A stretch of DNA of 64,000 nt from DATBGO01 sp963695645 (lineage in GTDB: Bacteria > Actinomycetota > Actinomycetes > Streptosporangiales > Streptosporangiaceae): positions 15,682 through 79,681 of the forward strand of contig CAVOHC010000014.1 in the NCBI GenBank assembly GCA_963695645.1, written 5' to 3'. Made by a program: the position numbers and the translations under genes. The notes beneath the pieces were generated by a model that worked only from the letters and a program-made list of their open reading frames with translations, did no database searches and was not told where the DNA came from. Positions 44,742 to 53,370 of this stretch are shown here, piece after piece; position 1 is the first letter of the stretch; every line of letters starts with the position of its first letter.

Positions 44742-44757
44742 GCGCGCTGCGCCGTAT

Positions 44758-45624
44758 CTAGGGCAGGGGGCCTTCGGCAACGGTCGGTTCGCCCGCTGCG
44801 GCAGGTTCGCCTGCCGCAGCCGGCCCGCCGCGGCCGAAGAACCTCCGCAGCTCGCTGACCAGCAGCTCAGGAGCCGAATCCAGGGCCTCGTGGCCCTGTC
44901 CCGGGAGGACAACGAGGTCGGCTGCGGGGAGTGCCGAGGCCAGCGCGCGGCTGATGTCACCCGCCCACGCCGGGCTCCGCTCGCCGAGCAGCAACAGCAC
45001 CGGGCAGCTGATCGCCCCGGCGCCGCTGAGCAGGTCGACGCTGGTGAGCGCCAGCGCCTCGCGCGGCATCGTGGCGGTGACGATGGGAAAGACGTCGTAG
45101 GCGCCGGGGGCGTTCTTGAGTTCCCTGACCTGCCCGGGGGTCAGGCCGATGATCTCGCTGAGGAAGCTGACCATCGCGCGGCCGACCCGGCCCTCGGCGA
45201 CCAGGGCATTGGACCGCTCGACCCAGTCCAGGGGGGCGGTCTGCGGCCCGGGCGGCTCGTACAGCGCGATCCGCCGGAACGGCGCCCCCCGGGCCGCGGC
45301 ACCGAGCGTGCAGGTCGCACCGTAACTGTGGGCGAAGACATCAACGGGCCCGCCTTCCTCGGCGGCCAGGCTGGCGGCCACGGCAGCGATGTCGTCGTAC
45401 TCCTTGCTGATCGCGTAGGGCTCGGCATCGCCGGTGGATCCTCGCCCCCGGCGGTCCATGGCCGTTACGCGCCAGCGCTCGGTCAGCGGCTCCCACATCG
45501 GCGCCCACCGCTCAATGCGGCCCATGCCGCCATGTACCAGCAGCAGCGCCGGGCCGGTCCCCGCGGTGAGCAGGCCGATGCTGACGCCGTCAGGGGCGGT
45601 CACCGAATGCCGTCTTCCGTCCAC
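44758..45624 (-). CDS. Alpha/beta hydrolase
   Basis: 288 residues from GTG 45624, preceded by AGGAG. Oxyanion-hole HGGMG in LLVHGGMGRIERW, nucleophile elbow AHSYGATC, acid region in LLLGERSPAW and catalytic His in LPGQGHEALDS. Homologous to the haloperoxidase-like/esterase group. The C-terminus has a Gly/Ala/Glu/Pro repeat (AAAGEP). Convergent with the LamG gene. Confidence 0.88.
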   Translation of the reverse strand: MDGRRHSVTAPDGVSIGLLTAGTGPALLLVHGGMGRIERWAPMWEPLTERWRVTAMDRRGRGSTGDAEPYAISKEYDDIAAVAASLAAEEGGPVDVFAHSYGATCTLGAAARGAPFRRIALYEPPGPQTAPLDWVERSNALVAEGRVGRAMVSFLSEIIGLTPGQVRELKNAPGAYDVFPIVTATMPREALALTSVDLLSGAGAISCPVLLLLGERSPAWAGDISRALASALPAADLVVLPGQGHEALDSAPELLVSELRRFFGRGGPAAAGEPAAAGEPTVAEGPLP

Positions 45625-45749
45625 CGAAGCTCCTGACGACAAGCACGCACGCACCGGGTCCAGGACGGTTATCCGCCGCTGGCCCCGCCACCGGTTCGAG
45701 CCACCCTAGCGGCACTGGGCACGCTACTGGGGGGCCGTACACTGACCCG

Positions 45750-46244
45750 ATGCTGGACCTGCCGGTGTGGCTTGATGGCGTGGACCATAGGTGCTGTGGG
45801 GAGACCCGTCACATCGGCGAGACGGTGCGGATCTCGCTGGCGTTCTCCCGCGCAGGACGGGTGGCGGAGGTTACCAGCCGGCCAGATGAGATCATCGTGC
45901 TGGACGAGGGCAAGATCAGCATCGTCGGCACGGCAGACGGCAAGACTGGCAATGATGGTCCGTTCGGGTATGGCACTCTCATCGCCTCGGGTGACGTGCA
46001 GTTCGCCCTACACGGGGACGCGCCCGGCCCGAGAGTCCAATGCGTAGGCGAACTCTACGAAGCACGCCACGGTGAGCCGTCCGGGACCACGACCGGGCAG
46101 CTCGTTGCCATCCAGTGGCGGCCGCGCGAGGCACTTCGGTACGAGGCGGGGATCGAACTGCAGGCCACTGACGATTGGTTGGAGCATGAGCCCGAAGGCC
46201 TGAGTGTCTGGGCATTCGAGTTCAAGCTCAGAGTTCACGGCTGA
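45750..46244 (+). CDS. Hypothetical small soluble protein
   Basis: 164 residues, start MLDLPVWLDGVDHRCCGETRHIGETVRISLAFS. A vicinal Cys pair (HRCCGE) near the N-terminus and an OB-like series of beta strands (EIIVLDEGKISIVGTADGK, GDVQFALHGDAPG, TGQLVAIQWRPREA). Proteins with such a D-x-x-x-CCGE...V...V.W.L opening are found in actinobacteria, but I do not recall a function. The gene has regular codon use and stands alone. Confidence 0.75.
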   Translation: MLDLPVWLDGVDHRCCGETRHIGETVRISLAFSRAGRVAEVTSRPDEIIVLDEGKISIVGTADGKTGNDGPFGYGTLIASGDVQFALHGDAPGPRVQCVGELYEARHGEPSGTTTGQLVAIQWRPREALRYEAGIELQATDDWLEHEPEGLSVWAFEFKLRVHG

Positions 46245-46304
46245 TCGGTGATCCGCGGCTGCGCTTGCCCTACCTCAGTCCGGTTGAGGTTCGCCGCGCC
46301 GCCG

Positions 46305-47237
46305 TCAGGCGACTAGCGCGGGCAGGGCGACCCCGGTCAGGTGCTCGGCCTCGGCCCACAGGCGGGCGCTGGCCGCGGCGTCGAGGGCCCTGCGGGGCGG
46401 CCGGGCGGTGACAGCGGGGCCGACCAGTCCGAACCGCCCGCCCGGACCGTAGTATCCGCCGGCGACCGCCGCGGGGCTGACCGCGGCGTACAGCAGCGGC
46501 TCGGCGCCCTGCTCGGCTTCCTGCGAGGGCAGGAAGTCGATGGACAGGAGCAGCGAGTGCAGGGGCGTCGGCTTGTCGCGCCCGAGGCTCGCACCTGCCG
46601 TCTGCAGGTTCGTGCGGGTGTAACCGGGATGCGCGGCGGTGCTTGTCAGGTCCCACTCGCGCTGTCCGGCGATAACGGCGAGTTGCCGGGCCAGCATGAG
46701 GTCGGCGAGCTTGGACTGGGCGTACGAGCGCATGGGACTGTAGCGGCGGTGCTCCCACTGCAGGTCCTGGAAGCGGATCCGGCCGAAGTTGGCCACGCCG
46801 CTGCTCATGGTGGCCACTCGCGGCGCCGCTGCGCGCAGCAGCGCCGGCAGGAGCCGGACGGTCAGGGCGAAGGGGCCGAGGAAATTGCTGCCCATCTGCA
46901 GCTCGAATCCGTCGGCTGTGGTCATGCGGGTGGGCGGGGCCATCACGCCGGCGTTGTTGACCAGCAGGTCGAGGGGAGTGCCGCCGGCAACGAGCCCGTC
47001 GGCGAACTCCTTGACAGAGGCCAGGTCAGCAAGATCGATCCGGCGCACCTCAAGCTGGGCGTGCGGCAGCTGCGCCAGGATCTCGGCGCGGGCCTGCTCA
47101 CCCTTGGGGACAGTGCGGACGGCCATCACGACACTTGCCCCGGCGCCGGCGAGGCGCCGGGCGGTTTCCTTGCCCGTGCCGCTGTTGGCGCCGGTGACGA
47201 CGGCGAACTTCCCGGTCTGGTCTGGTACGGCGTACAT
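46305..47237 (-). CDS. Short-chain dehydrogenase/reductase
   Basis: 310 residues from ATG 47237 (MYAVPDQTGKFAVVTGANSG). SDR cofactor loop TGANSGTGKETARRLAGAGA, VNNAGVM, and the catalytic Ser-Tyr-Lys: VATMSSGVA and YAQSKLADLML. Resembles WW-domain oxidoreductase/retinol dehydrogenase-like SDRs. It is divergent from a TetR gene with three shared dyads between them, implying repression by that regulator. Confidence 0.92.
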   Translation of the reverse strand: MYAVPDQTGKFAVVTGANSGTGKETARRLAGAGASVVMAVRTVPKGEQARAEILAQLPHAQLEVRRIDLADLASVKEFADGLVAGGTPLDLLVNNAGVMAPPTRMTTADGFELQMGSNFLGPFALTVRLLPALLRAAAPRVATMSSGVANFGRIRFQDLQWEHRRYSPMRSYAQSKLADLMLARQLAVIAGQREWDLTSTAAHPGYTRTNLQTAGASLGRDKPTPLHSLLLSIDFLPSQEAEQGAEPLLYAAVSPAAVAGGYYGPGGRFGLVGPAVTARPPRRALDAAASARLWAEAEHLTGVALPALVA

Positions 47238-47261
47238 GGTGACTCCCGGACTGGCTACTAA

Positions 47262-47326
47262 AGACTGGCGGTCTGTTATGAGCAACTTAACAGACTGTCG
47301 GTCTGATCGCAACAGACCGGAGGTCT
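47262..47326. promoter_or_regulatory. Three TetR-type dyads between the SDR and tetR genes
   Basis: AGACTGGCGGTCT (47262-47274), AGACTGTCGGTCT (47292-47304) and AGACCGGAGGTCT (47314-47326); the third extends to ACAGACC-GGA-GGTCTGT. All have AGAC/GTCT arms separated by five bases. They are spaced 30 and 22 bp start to start and cover the whole divergent promoter region. Confidence 0.8.
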
Positions 47327-47339
47327 GTAGACTAGGGGA

Positions 47340-48017
47340 ATGATGTCCTTCCAGCGGGCGCGCAGCGACGAGCAGCGTGCGGAGCGCAGGCGGGTGATCC
47401 TGGACACCGCCGCCGCCATGCTGGCCGAGATGCCGGTGGAGCAGGTCAGCCTGAACGAGCTGAGCCGGCGAGTCGGCCTGGCGAAGTCGAACGTGCTGCG
47501 TTACTTCGAGTCCCGCGAGGCCGTGCTGCTCGAACTGCTGGACGCCGCGTCGCGGGAGTGGCTGGAGCAGCTCGACGACGCCTTCGCCGCTGCGGTCGAC
47601 GCCGGAGCGGCGCCGACCGAGCGCGGCGATCAGCTGGCTGCCGCGATCGCGACCTCGCTGGCGGCCTACCCGGTGTTGTGCGGCCTGATCAGCGCTCAAG
47701 CCGCGGTGCTCGAGCACAACGTGTCCCCGCAGGTGGCCGCGAAGTACAAGCGCGCGGCGCTCGCGAACATCGCCGTGCTGGCCGGGCTGATTCTCAAGCA
47801 CGTCGGCGAGCTCGGCGAGCGCGACGCGTGGCGGTTTGCCGCCGCCGGCGTCATGGTGACCGGCGCCGTGTGGAGCTACGCGCAGCCGTCAGCCGCGATG
47901 CTGGCGGCCTATGAGGCCGACCCGTCGCTGGCGGCCCTGCGGATCGACTTCACCACTACCTTGCGCGAGACGCTCGAAGTGCTGATCGCGGGACTGCTCG
48001 CACGCCCATCGCGCTGA
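47340..48017 (+). CDS. TetR-family regulator of the divergent SDR gene
   Basis: 225 residues. N-terminal HTH: ERRRVILDTAAAMLAEMPVEQVSLNELSRRVGLAKSNVLRYFESREAVLLELL; the C-terminal domain (AYPVLCGLISAQAAVLEHNVS and the final TTLRETLEVLIAGL) matches TetR_C-type ligand domains. It starts 14 bp from the third dyad, so it should repress itself and the SDR gene. Confidence 0.93.
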   Translation: MMSFQRARSDEQRAERRRVILDTAAAMLAEMPVEQVSLNELSRRVGLAKSNVLRYFESREAVLLELLDAASREWLEQLDDAFAAAVDAGAAPTERGDQLAAAIATSLAAYPVLCGLISAQAAVLEHNVSPQVAAKYKRAALANIAVLAGLILKHVGELGERDAWRFAAAGVMVTGAVWSYAQPSAAMLAAYEADPSLAALRIDFTTTLRETLEVLIAGLLARPSR

Positions 48018-48203
48018 GCCGCGGAAGGTGGCCGCGCAAGATTTGTCAGACCGGGGGCACCATTCGCACCCTCCGCTTCTCGATCGCCTCGCTGGAGCGC
48101 TCGGACTCAAACTCACCGTGACCCTCGCCCCGGACGAGCGCCGCTCGGCGTGATGCGACGCGGTCCCGGAGCGGCGAGGCAAGCTGCCGGTCGATCGAGC
48201 GTG

Positions 48204-49757
48204 TCATCCGAGTGGCGGGACCATTGCCTCGATGAGGTGCGGGCCCGGTTCCGCGAGCGCCTGCCTGAGCTGCGCGGCGAGCTCGCCAGCGGTCCGGGCC
48301 CGGACCGCTGGCACGCCCATGCCGGTGGCCAGGTTAACGAAGTCGAGGTCGGGCCGGGACAAGTCGAGCAGGCTCCGGGCGGCCTCCCCGGTCGCCGTCG
48401 CGCCGACCCGGTCGAGTTCCATCCCGAGGATCGCGTACGAGCGGTTGTTGAAGATGATCGTGGTGACGTCGAGCCCCTCCCGCGCGTGGGTCCACAGGGC
48501 GGAGATCGTGTACATGGCACTGCCGTCCGCCTCAAGGGCGATGACGCTGCGTCCGGGGCAGGCGATCGCGGCGCCGGCGGCCAGCGGCAGTCCCTGGCCG
48601 ATCGCGCCGCCGGTCAGCGTCAGCCAGTCATGCGGCGGCGCGCCGGCGGTGGCTGCGGGCAGCCACGGCCCTGAGGAATTGGCCTCGTCGGAGACGATCG
48701 CGCCCTCGGGCAGCAGCGCGCCGATGACCGCGGCCGCGCTCTCCGCGGTGAGGTCGCCGTCTGGCAACGCGGGGCGCCCTGGCTGCTGCGGCAGCGGCCT
48801 GGTGCCGGGCGCGATGAGGTCCGCCAGCGCCGCGAGCGCCCCGGAGGCGTCGTCACCGCTCCCGGCCAGCACGTGCACCTGGCAGTGGTCAGGGACGAGC
48901 GAACTCGGCTTGCCCGGGTAGGCGAAAAACGAGACCGGGTCCCGCGCGCCCGCCAGGATCAGGTGCCGCGCGCCGGAAAGCTGCGAGGTCGCGAACTCGG
49001 CCAGGTAGGCGAGCCGGTCGATGGCCGGGATGCCCGCCCCGCGCTCGAGCCTGGCCGGGAAGGTCTCGCACAGCAGCCGGGCGCTGGCGGCGCTGGCGAC
49101 CCGGCTAGCCGCCTCCAGGCCAGCCCGCCGGGCAGCGGGGCCGCCGAGCAGGACCACGCACGGCTCCCCGCTGCGCAGCGCCGCCGCGGCCGCGGCGACC
49201 ACGTCATCGGGGACCGGTGCTGCGGCCGGCACCGGGAGCGCAGCCGCCGGCTCGCCGCCCTCGGACCAGGACACGTCGGCGGGCAGGATGAGCGTGGCTA
49301 TCCGCCCGGGCGGTGCCAGCGCCGCAGCGACCGCCCCGGCGGCGGCCGCGCCAGCATCGGCGCTGCCGGCCGGGTGGCGGACCCAGCCGGACACCGAGTG
49401 GGCCAGCGCGCCGATGTCCGACTCCAGGGGCGCGTCGAATCGCTTGTGGTAGGTGGCGTGGTCGCCGATCACGGCGAGCAGCGGGGTGCTGGCCCGGCGC
49501 GCGTTATGCAGGTTGGCCAGCCCGTTCGCCAGCCCCGGGCCGAGGTGCAGCAGCGCCGTCGCCGGCCGGCCCGTCATCCGCCCGTAACCGTCGGCCGCGC
49601 CGGTCGCCACCCCCTCGAACAGGCACAGCACCCCGCGCATCGCGGGGACGGCGTCCAGCGCCGCGACGAAGTGCATCTCCGAGGTTCCCGGATTGCTGAA
49701 GCACACATTAACGCCGCAGCCGGTCAGCGTGCGGATCACGGCCTGTGCACCGTTCAT
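48204..49757 (-). CDS. Thiamine-diphosphate-dependent enzyme (acetolactate synthase/benzoylformate decarboxylase-like)
   Basis: 517 residues from ATG 49757, after GGAGG. N-terminal Pyr domain: MNGAQAVIRTLTGCGVNVCF, NPGTSEMHFVAALD, catalytic Glu in LFEGVATGAADGYGRM. C-terminal PP domain: GGAIGQGLPLAAGAA, EADGSAMYTISALW with NN of IIFNNRSYAILG as the Mg2+/ThDP motif. The central FAD/Rossmann-like domain is present but lacks acetolactate-synthase FAD contacts as far as I can see. Probably a 2-oxo acid decarboxylase or carboligase. Confidence 0.9.
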   Translation of the reverse strand: MNGAQAVIRTLTGCGVNVCFSNPGTSEMHFVAALDAVPAMRGVLCLFEGVATGAADGYGRMTGRPATALLHLGPGLANGLANLHNARRASTPLLAVIGDHATYHKRFDAPLESDIGALAHSVSGWVRHPAGSADAGAAAAGAVAAALAPPGRIATLILPADVSWSEGGEPAAALPVPAAAPVPDDVVAAAAAALRSGEPCVVLLGGPAARRAGLEAASRVASAASARLLCETFPARLERGAGIPAIDRLAYLAEFATSQLSGARHLILAGARDPVSFFAYPGKPSSLVPDHCQVHVLAGSGDDASGALAALADLIAPGTRPLPQQPGRPALPDGDLTAESAAAVIGALLPEGAIVSDEANSSGPWLPAATAGAPPHDWLTLTGGAIGQGLPLAAGAAIACPGRSVIALEADGSAMYTISALWTHAREGLDVTTIIFNNRSYAILGMELDRVGATATGEAARSLLDLSRPDLDFVNLATGMGVPAVRARTAGELAAQLRQALAEPGPHLIEAMVPPLG

Positions 49758-50140
49758 CTTTCCTCCGTTGCAGCAGACCGGGTTAGTGCCCCGTGGTGAC
49801 CTATTGCCGGGAATGGCCGGGGCAGATTGCTCTGACCATGATGAGCCGATCTTGTGCTCCGGCGCAGCCCGTCGGCCCGACAAGCCCGGCTACTGGCAGG
49901 ACGGGCCCGTTGGTGTTCCGGCGGACGCGCCCGGCGCCGCTCGCGGTCGCCGGCCTCATGGTCGCGGGCCCGCGCGGTCGCAGGCCGCCTCGTGATCGCA
50001 CGGCCCCGAGATATTTACGCTAAGCCGTCAATTGATTACACATTGTGACCTTCGCCTCTAGCTGCCCGGTACCGGCCCGGGGTTGCGTGAAGTCACGACG
50101 TGCTGGCCCCGGCAGCTGGCAGCCCGGAAAGGACACCATC
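49758..50140. other. 383-bp divergent region between the TPP enzyme and epimerase genes
   Basis: No protein-like ORF. The only structured element is an AT-rich 13-mer (TTACACATTGTGA, 50036-50048) 93 bp upstream of the epimerase start, listed separately in the findings. Confidence 0.6.
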
Positions 50141-51259
50141 ATGAGTTCCAGGATCCTGGTCACCGGCGGAGCCGGGTTCATCGGCTCGCACATCGTCGAT
50201 CAGCTGCTCGCTAGCGGCTACGACGTCCGCGTGTACGACTCGCTCGTCCCGCAGGTGCACGGCGCTGAGGGCGCCGGGAACCTGCCGCCTGACGCCGAGC
50301 TGATCGTGGGTGACGTGCGTAACCGGTCCGCGCTGAAGTACGCGCTGCAGGGCGTGGACGCGGTCATCCATCTGGCCGCCGAGGTTGGCGTGGGGCAGTC
50401 GATGTATGAGATCGATCGCTACGTCGACACGAATACCCGCGGCACCGCGGTGCTGCTGCAGTTGCTCGCCGAGGGCGGGACCGACGTCGGCCGCCTGGTC
50501 GTCGCCTCCTCGATGTCCATCTACGGCGAGGGCGCGTACCGCTGCGACGAGCACGGGACCGTCAGCCCCCGGCCGAGATCCGAGGCGGCGCTGCTGGCCA
50601 GGCAGTGGGAGGCGCGGTGCCCGGTCTGCGGTACCGAGGTCATGCCGGTCCCCACGGCCGAGACCAAGCCCCTCATCCCCACCTCGGTCTACGCCGTCTC
50701 CAAAATGGACCAGGAGATGCTCAGCCTCACGGTGGGCGGCACCTACGGCATCGGCGCCGTGGCGCTCCGGATCTTCAACACCTACGGGCCCCGCCAGTCG
50801 CTGTCCAATCCCTACACCGGCATCGGCGCGATCTTCTCCGCCCGGCTCCTGAACGACCGGCCGCCGCTGGTGTTCGAGGACGGCCAGCAGCTCCGGGATT
50901 TCGTGCACGTGCGCGACGTGGCCCGGGCATTCGTGATCGCCCTGGAGAAGACCGAGGTAACCGGGGTGGCCTGCAACGTAGGGACCGGATCGCCGCTGAG
51001 CGTGACCGACATCGCCCGGTACCTCGCCGTGGCCCTCGGCAAGAACGTGCCGCCGGAGATCACCGGCAACTTCCGGGCCGGGGATATCAGGCACTGCTGG
51101 GCCGATGCCTCCGCCGCCCGGTGGGACCTCGGGTTCTCCGCCCAGGTCTCGTTCGCCGACGGGGTGCACGACCTCGTCGGCTGGCTGGCGGAGAAGACGG
51201 CCGATGACCGGGTCGACCAGGCCCGCGCCGAGCTGCTCGCGCACGGCCTGACGGGCTGA
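50141..51259 (+). CDS. Nucleotide-sugar SDR, dTDP-L-rhamnose 4-epimerase-like
   Basis: 372 residues from ATG 50141. Rossmann loop GGAGFIGSHIVDQLLASG, SSMSIYGEGAY and YAVSKMDQEML (Ser-Tyr-Lys triad), LRIFNTYGPRQ. Typical of this subgroup are the Cys pattern in the middle (YRCDEHG...CPVCGTEV), possibly a zinc knuckle, and the substrate end VHVRDVARAFVIALE. It interconverts sugar-nucleotide epimers, in this group dTDP-rhamnose/6-deoxy-talose. Not obviously in an operon; could feed the neighbouring glycan genes. Confidence 0.88.
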   Translation: MSSRILVTGGAGFIGSHIVDQLLASGYDVRVYDSLVPQVHGAEGAGNLPPDAELIVGDVRNRSALKYALQGVDAVIHLAAEVGVGQSMYEIDRYVDTNTRGTAVLLQLLAEGGTDVGRLVVASSMSIYGEGAYRCDEHGTVSPRPRSEAALLARQWEARCPVCGTEVMPVPTAETKPLIPTSVYAVSKMDQEMLSLTVGGTYGIGAVALRIFNTYGPRQSLSNPYTGIGAIFSARLLNDRPPLVFEDGQQLRDFVHVRDVARAFVIALEKTEVTGVACNVGTGSPLSVTDIARYLAVALGKNVPPEITGNFRAGDIRHCWADASAARWDLGFSAQVSFADGVHDLVGWLAEKTADDRVDQARAELLAHGLTG

Positions 51260-51520
51260 GGCTGCGCGGCCCGCGATGACCGTGTTCCTTGCCGTCGCCT
51301 GCGCGGTGGTGCGGGTCGGTACACGGCCGCCGGATCGGCGTGATCGCCGAGCCCCTGATCGAGGAAGTACCCGTGACCTTCAGGCGCGGGCTCGCTCAGC
51401 GATCCAGTTTGACTACGGAGAGTAGTCACTAGGTACGTTTACGCTATCACTGGGTAGGTCCCGGCAAAGGGCCGGACCACCAGGCTGGCCGGCGCAACGG
51501 GCAGGAAGCGCGCGAGCGAA

Positions 51521-52969
51521 ATGCCGAAAGATCTGCTGAGAGGGCCGGCGCGGCGCGTCGCTGCCGTGAGCCTGGCGGCCGTCGTCCTGATCGGGGCCCT
51601 TATCGGCGTGGCCATCTGGCGCTACGAGCATGCTCTATCCCAGTCCGCGGTGACGCTCGACGCCCGTGGTGATGCCAGGCTCACGGGACTGCTCGTCGCC
51701 GCCTTCTGGCATGAGCGCCAGGCGATGGACGAGTACCTGTTCGCTCCCTCCCCGGCGACATCGAGCGCGGTGAGCGCGCAGCGGAATCAGTTCGCGGCCA
51801 CGTCAGCGACGCTCGGCGCGACGCAGACGCCCATCGAGACACGATTCCGATTGCAGGCCACGGCGGCGAACAACGGGAGCTTTGCGCTGTTCTCGCGGGC
51901 ACGATCGGCCGCGGGAACGACAGTGGCCCGTGAGGTCGGGGCAGCCGCGCGGCTGAGTGCTACCGAGGGCAGTGTCCTGGGGCCGCTGAGCCAGCTCTAC
52001 CGCGCCCAGTCGCAGCGCGCGGAATCGGCGAAGGCGGCCTCCGCCTCAGCGGGGAGCCAGGCGCTCGTGATCGGGGTGGCGGCTGCCAGCCTTGCCGTCC
52101 TGTGTCTCGTGGCATTCTCGATCTTCGTGATCCGGCTGCTGAGTCGTGCCTTCGAGCGGGAGAACGAGCTGACGGCAGCGCTCGGGCGGCTGAACGAGCT
52201 CATTGGCCGCCTCCGCTCAACCTCGGCAGTGATCGGCCAGGTCACGAGCGAGCTGCGGCTGGCGGCGAAGAACGCGGCCGCAGTGACCAGCGAGCAGTCA
52301 GCCGCGGTCGCGGAGACATCCGCCACGATCGAGGAACTGGCGACGACGGCCGGCTCGATCGCGGAGAACTCGCATGCCGTTGCGAAGGCGGCCGAGCAGA
52401 CCGGCGACACAATCCATGACCTGCAGGCGAAGATCGAGGCGATCACCGAGCGGGCGCTCTCGCTCGCCAAGCATGCGCAGCAGATCGGCGAGATCCTTGA
52501 GCTGATCAATGACATCGCGGGCCAGACGAACCTGCTCGCGCTGAACGCCGCCATCGAGGCGGCCCGGGCCGGTGAGGCAGGCAAGGGCTTCGCCGTCGTC
52601 GCGGCCGAAGTGCGCAAGCTCGCGGAGCGGTCGGTGCACTCCACCGACTCGATCAGCGTGATCATCACCGGGGTGCAGGACGGGACGAACGCGACGATCA
52701 TGGCGACCGAGGAAGGAATGCGCCAGGCCCGCGAGGTGAGTGACCTGATGGCGTCGACGGGGACGATGCTCGAGGAATCGATCCTCGCCACGCAGCAGCA
52801 GAAGTCCGCCGCTGACCAGGTAGACAGCGCGAGCCAGCAGATTCGCCAGGCGGCAGACCAGCTCGCGACCGAGCAGGCGCAGTGGGCCGCCACCGCCGGG
52901 CGGCTGGAGGCGCTGGTAGACGATCTTGAGGGCGCTCTTCGCGAGAGCGGCGGGGAAAGCGGCCCGTGA
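51521..52969 (+). CDS. Methyl-accepting chemotaxis protein
   Basis: 482 residues. Membrane helices at about 13-33 and 182-205 enclose a roughly 150-residue helical sensor (LLVAAFWHERQAMDEYLF). No clear HAMP; a short linker leads to a signalling hairpin with the highly conserved tip EILELINDIAGQTNLLALNAAIEAARAGEAGKGFAVVA (about 323-360). It would form arrays with CheW and CheA. No C-terminal CheB/CheR-docking pentapeptide. Its stop overlaps the CheW start by 4 bp. Confidence 0.96.
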   Translation: MPKDLLRGPARRVAAVSLAAVVLIGALIGVAIWRYEHALSQSAVTLDARGDARLTGLLVAAFWHERQAMDEYLFAPSPATSSAVSAQRNQFAATSATLGATQTPIETRFRLQATAANNGSFALFSRARSAAGTTVAREVGAAARLSATEGSVLGPLSQLYRAQSQRAESAKAASASAGSQALVIGVAAASLAVLCLVAFSIFVIRLLSRAFERENELTAALGRLNELIGRLRSTSAVIGQVTSELRLAAKNAAAVTSEQSAAVAETSATIEELATTAGSIAENSHAVAKAAEQTGDTIHDLQAKIEAITERALSLAKHAQQIGEILELINDIAGQTNLLALNAAIEAARAGEAGKGFAVVAAEVRKLAERSVHSTDSISVIITGVQDGTNATIMATEEGMRQAREVSDLMASTGTMLEESILATQQQKSAADQVDSASQQIRQAADQLATEQAQWAATAGRLEALVDDLEGALRESGGESGP

Positions 52970-53370
52970 GTGTTCAGGTACGGCTGCGGGTGGCCTCGGA
53001 AGCCTATGCGATGCCCGTCGAGCACGTGCTGGAGGTCGCCGACCTCGGCCAGGTGCGGGCCGTCCCTGGATCGCGGCCGGAACTGCTCGGGGTGCGGAAC
53101 CTGCGCGGCCAGATACTACCGGTGGTCGACCTCGCGCTGCTGCTGGAGATCCCGCGGACGACGCCGCCGAGGCGCCTGCTCGTCGCGGAGGCGGGGGACC
53201 GGCGGGCCGGGTTCGCGATCGACGAGGTGAGCGGGGTCGGCGAGCTGGCGGATCCGGGCGAGAAGACCGAGTCCGGCTTGCTGGTGGGTGCCACCTTCGA
53301 CGATGGCGACCTCATCGGCGTGATCGACGTGCCGCGGCTGTTCGACTCGCTTGAGCAGGTGCCAGGGTGA
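52966..53370 (+). CDS. cheW: CheW adaptor
   Basis: 134 residues, GTG start overlapping the mcp stop by 4 bp. Double beta-barrel CheW fold: MPVEHVLEVADLGQVRAVPG, ELLGVRNLRGQILPVVDLALLL, RRAGFAIDEVSGV and IDVPRLF. Couples the receptor to CheA. Its stop overlaps the cheA start (GTGA). Confidence 0.96.
   Translation: MSVQVRLRVASEAYAMPVEHVLEVADLGQVRAVPGSRPELLGVRNLRGQILPVVDLALLLEIPRTTPPRRLLVAEAGDRRAGFAIDEVSGVGELADPGEKTESGLLVGATFDDGDLIGVIDVPRLFDSLEQVPG

Noticed and set aside
51437..51456. GTTT...GGGTA stress-sigma-like promoter before mcp
   Set aside because: The spacer is 11 bp, shorter than the 14-16 bp expected for sigma-B/F-type promoters.
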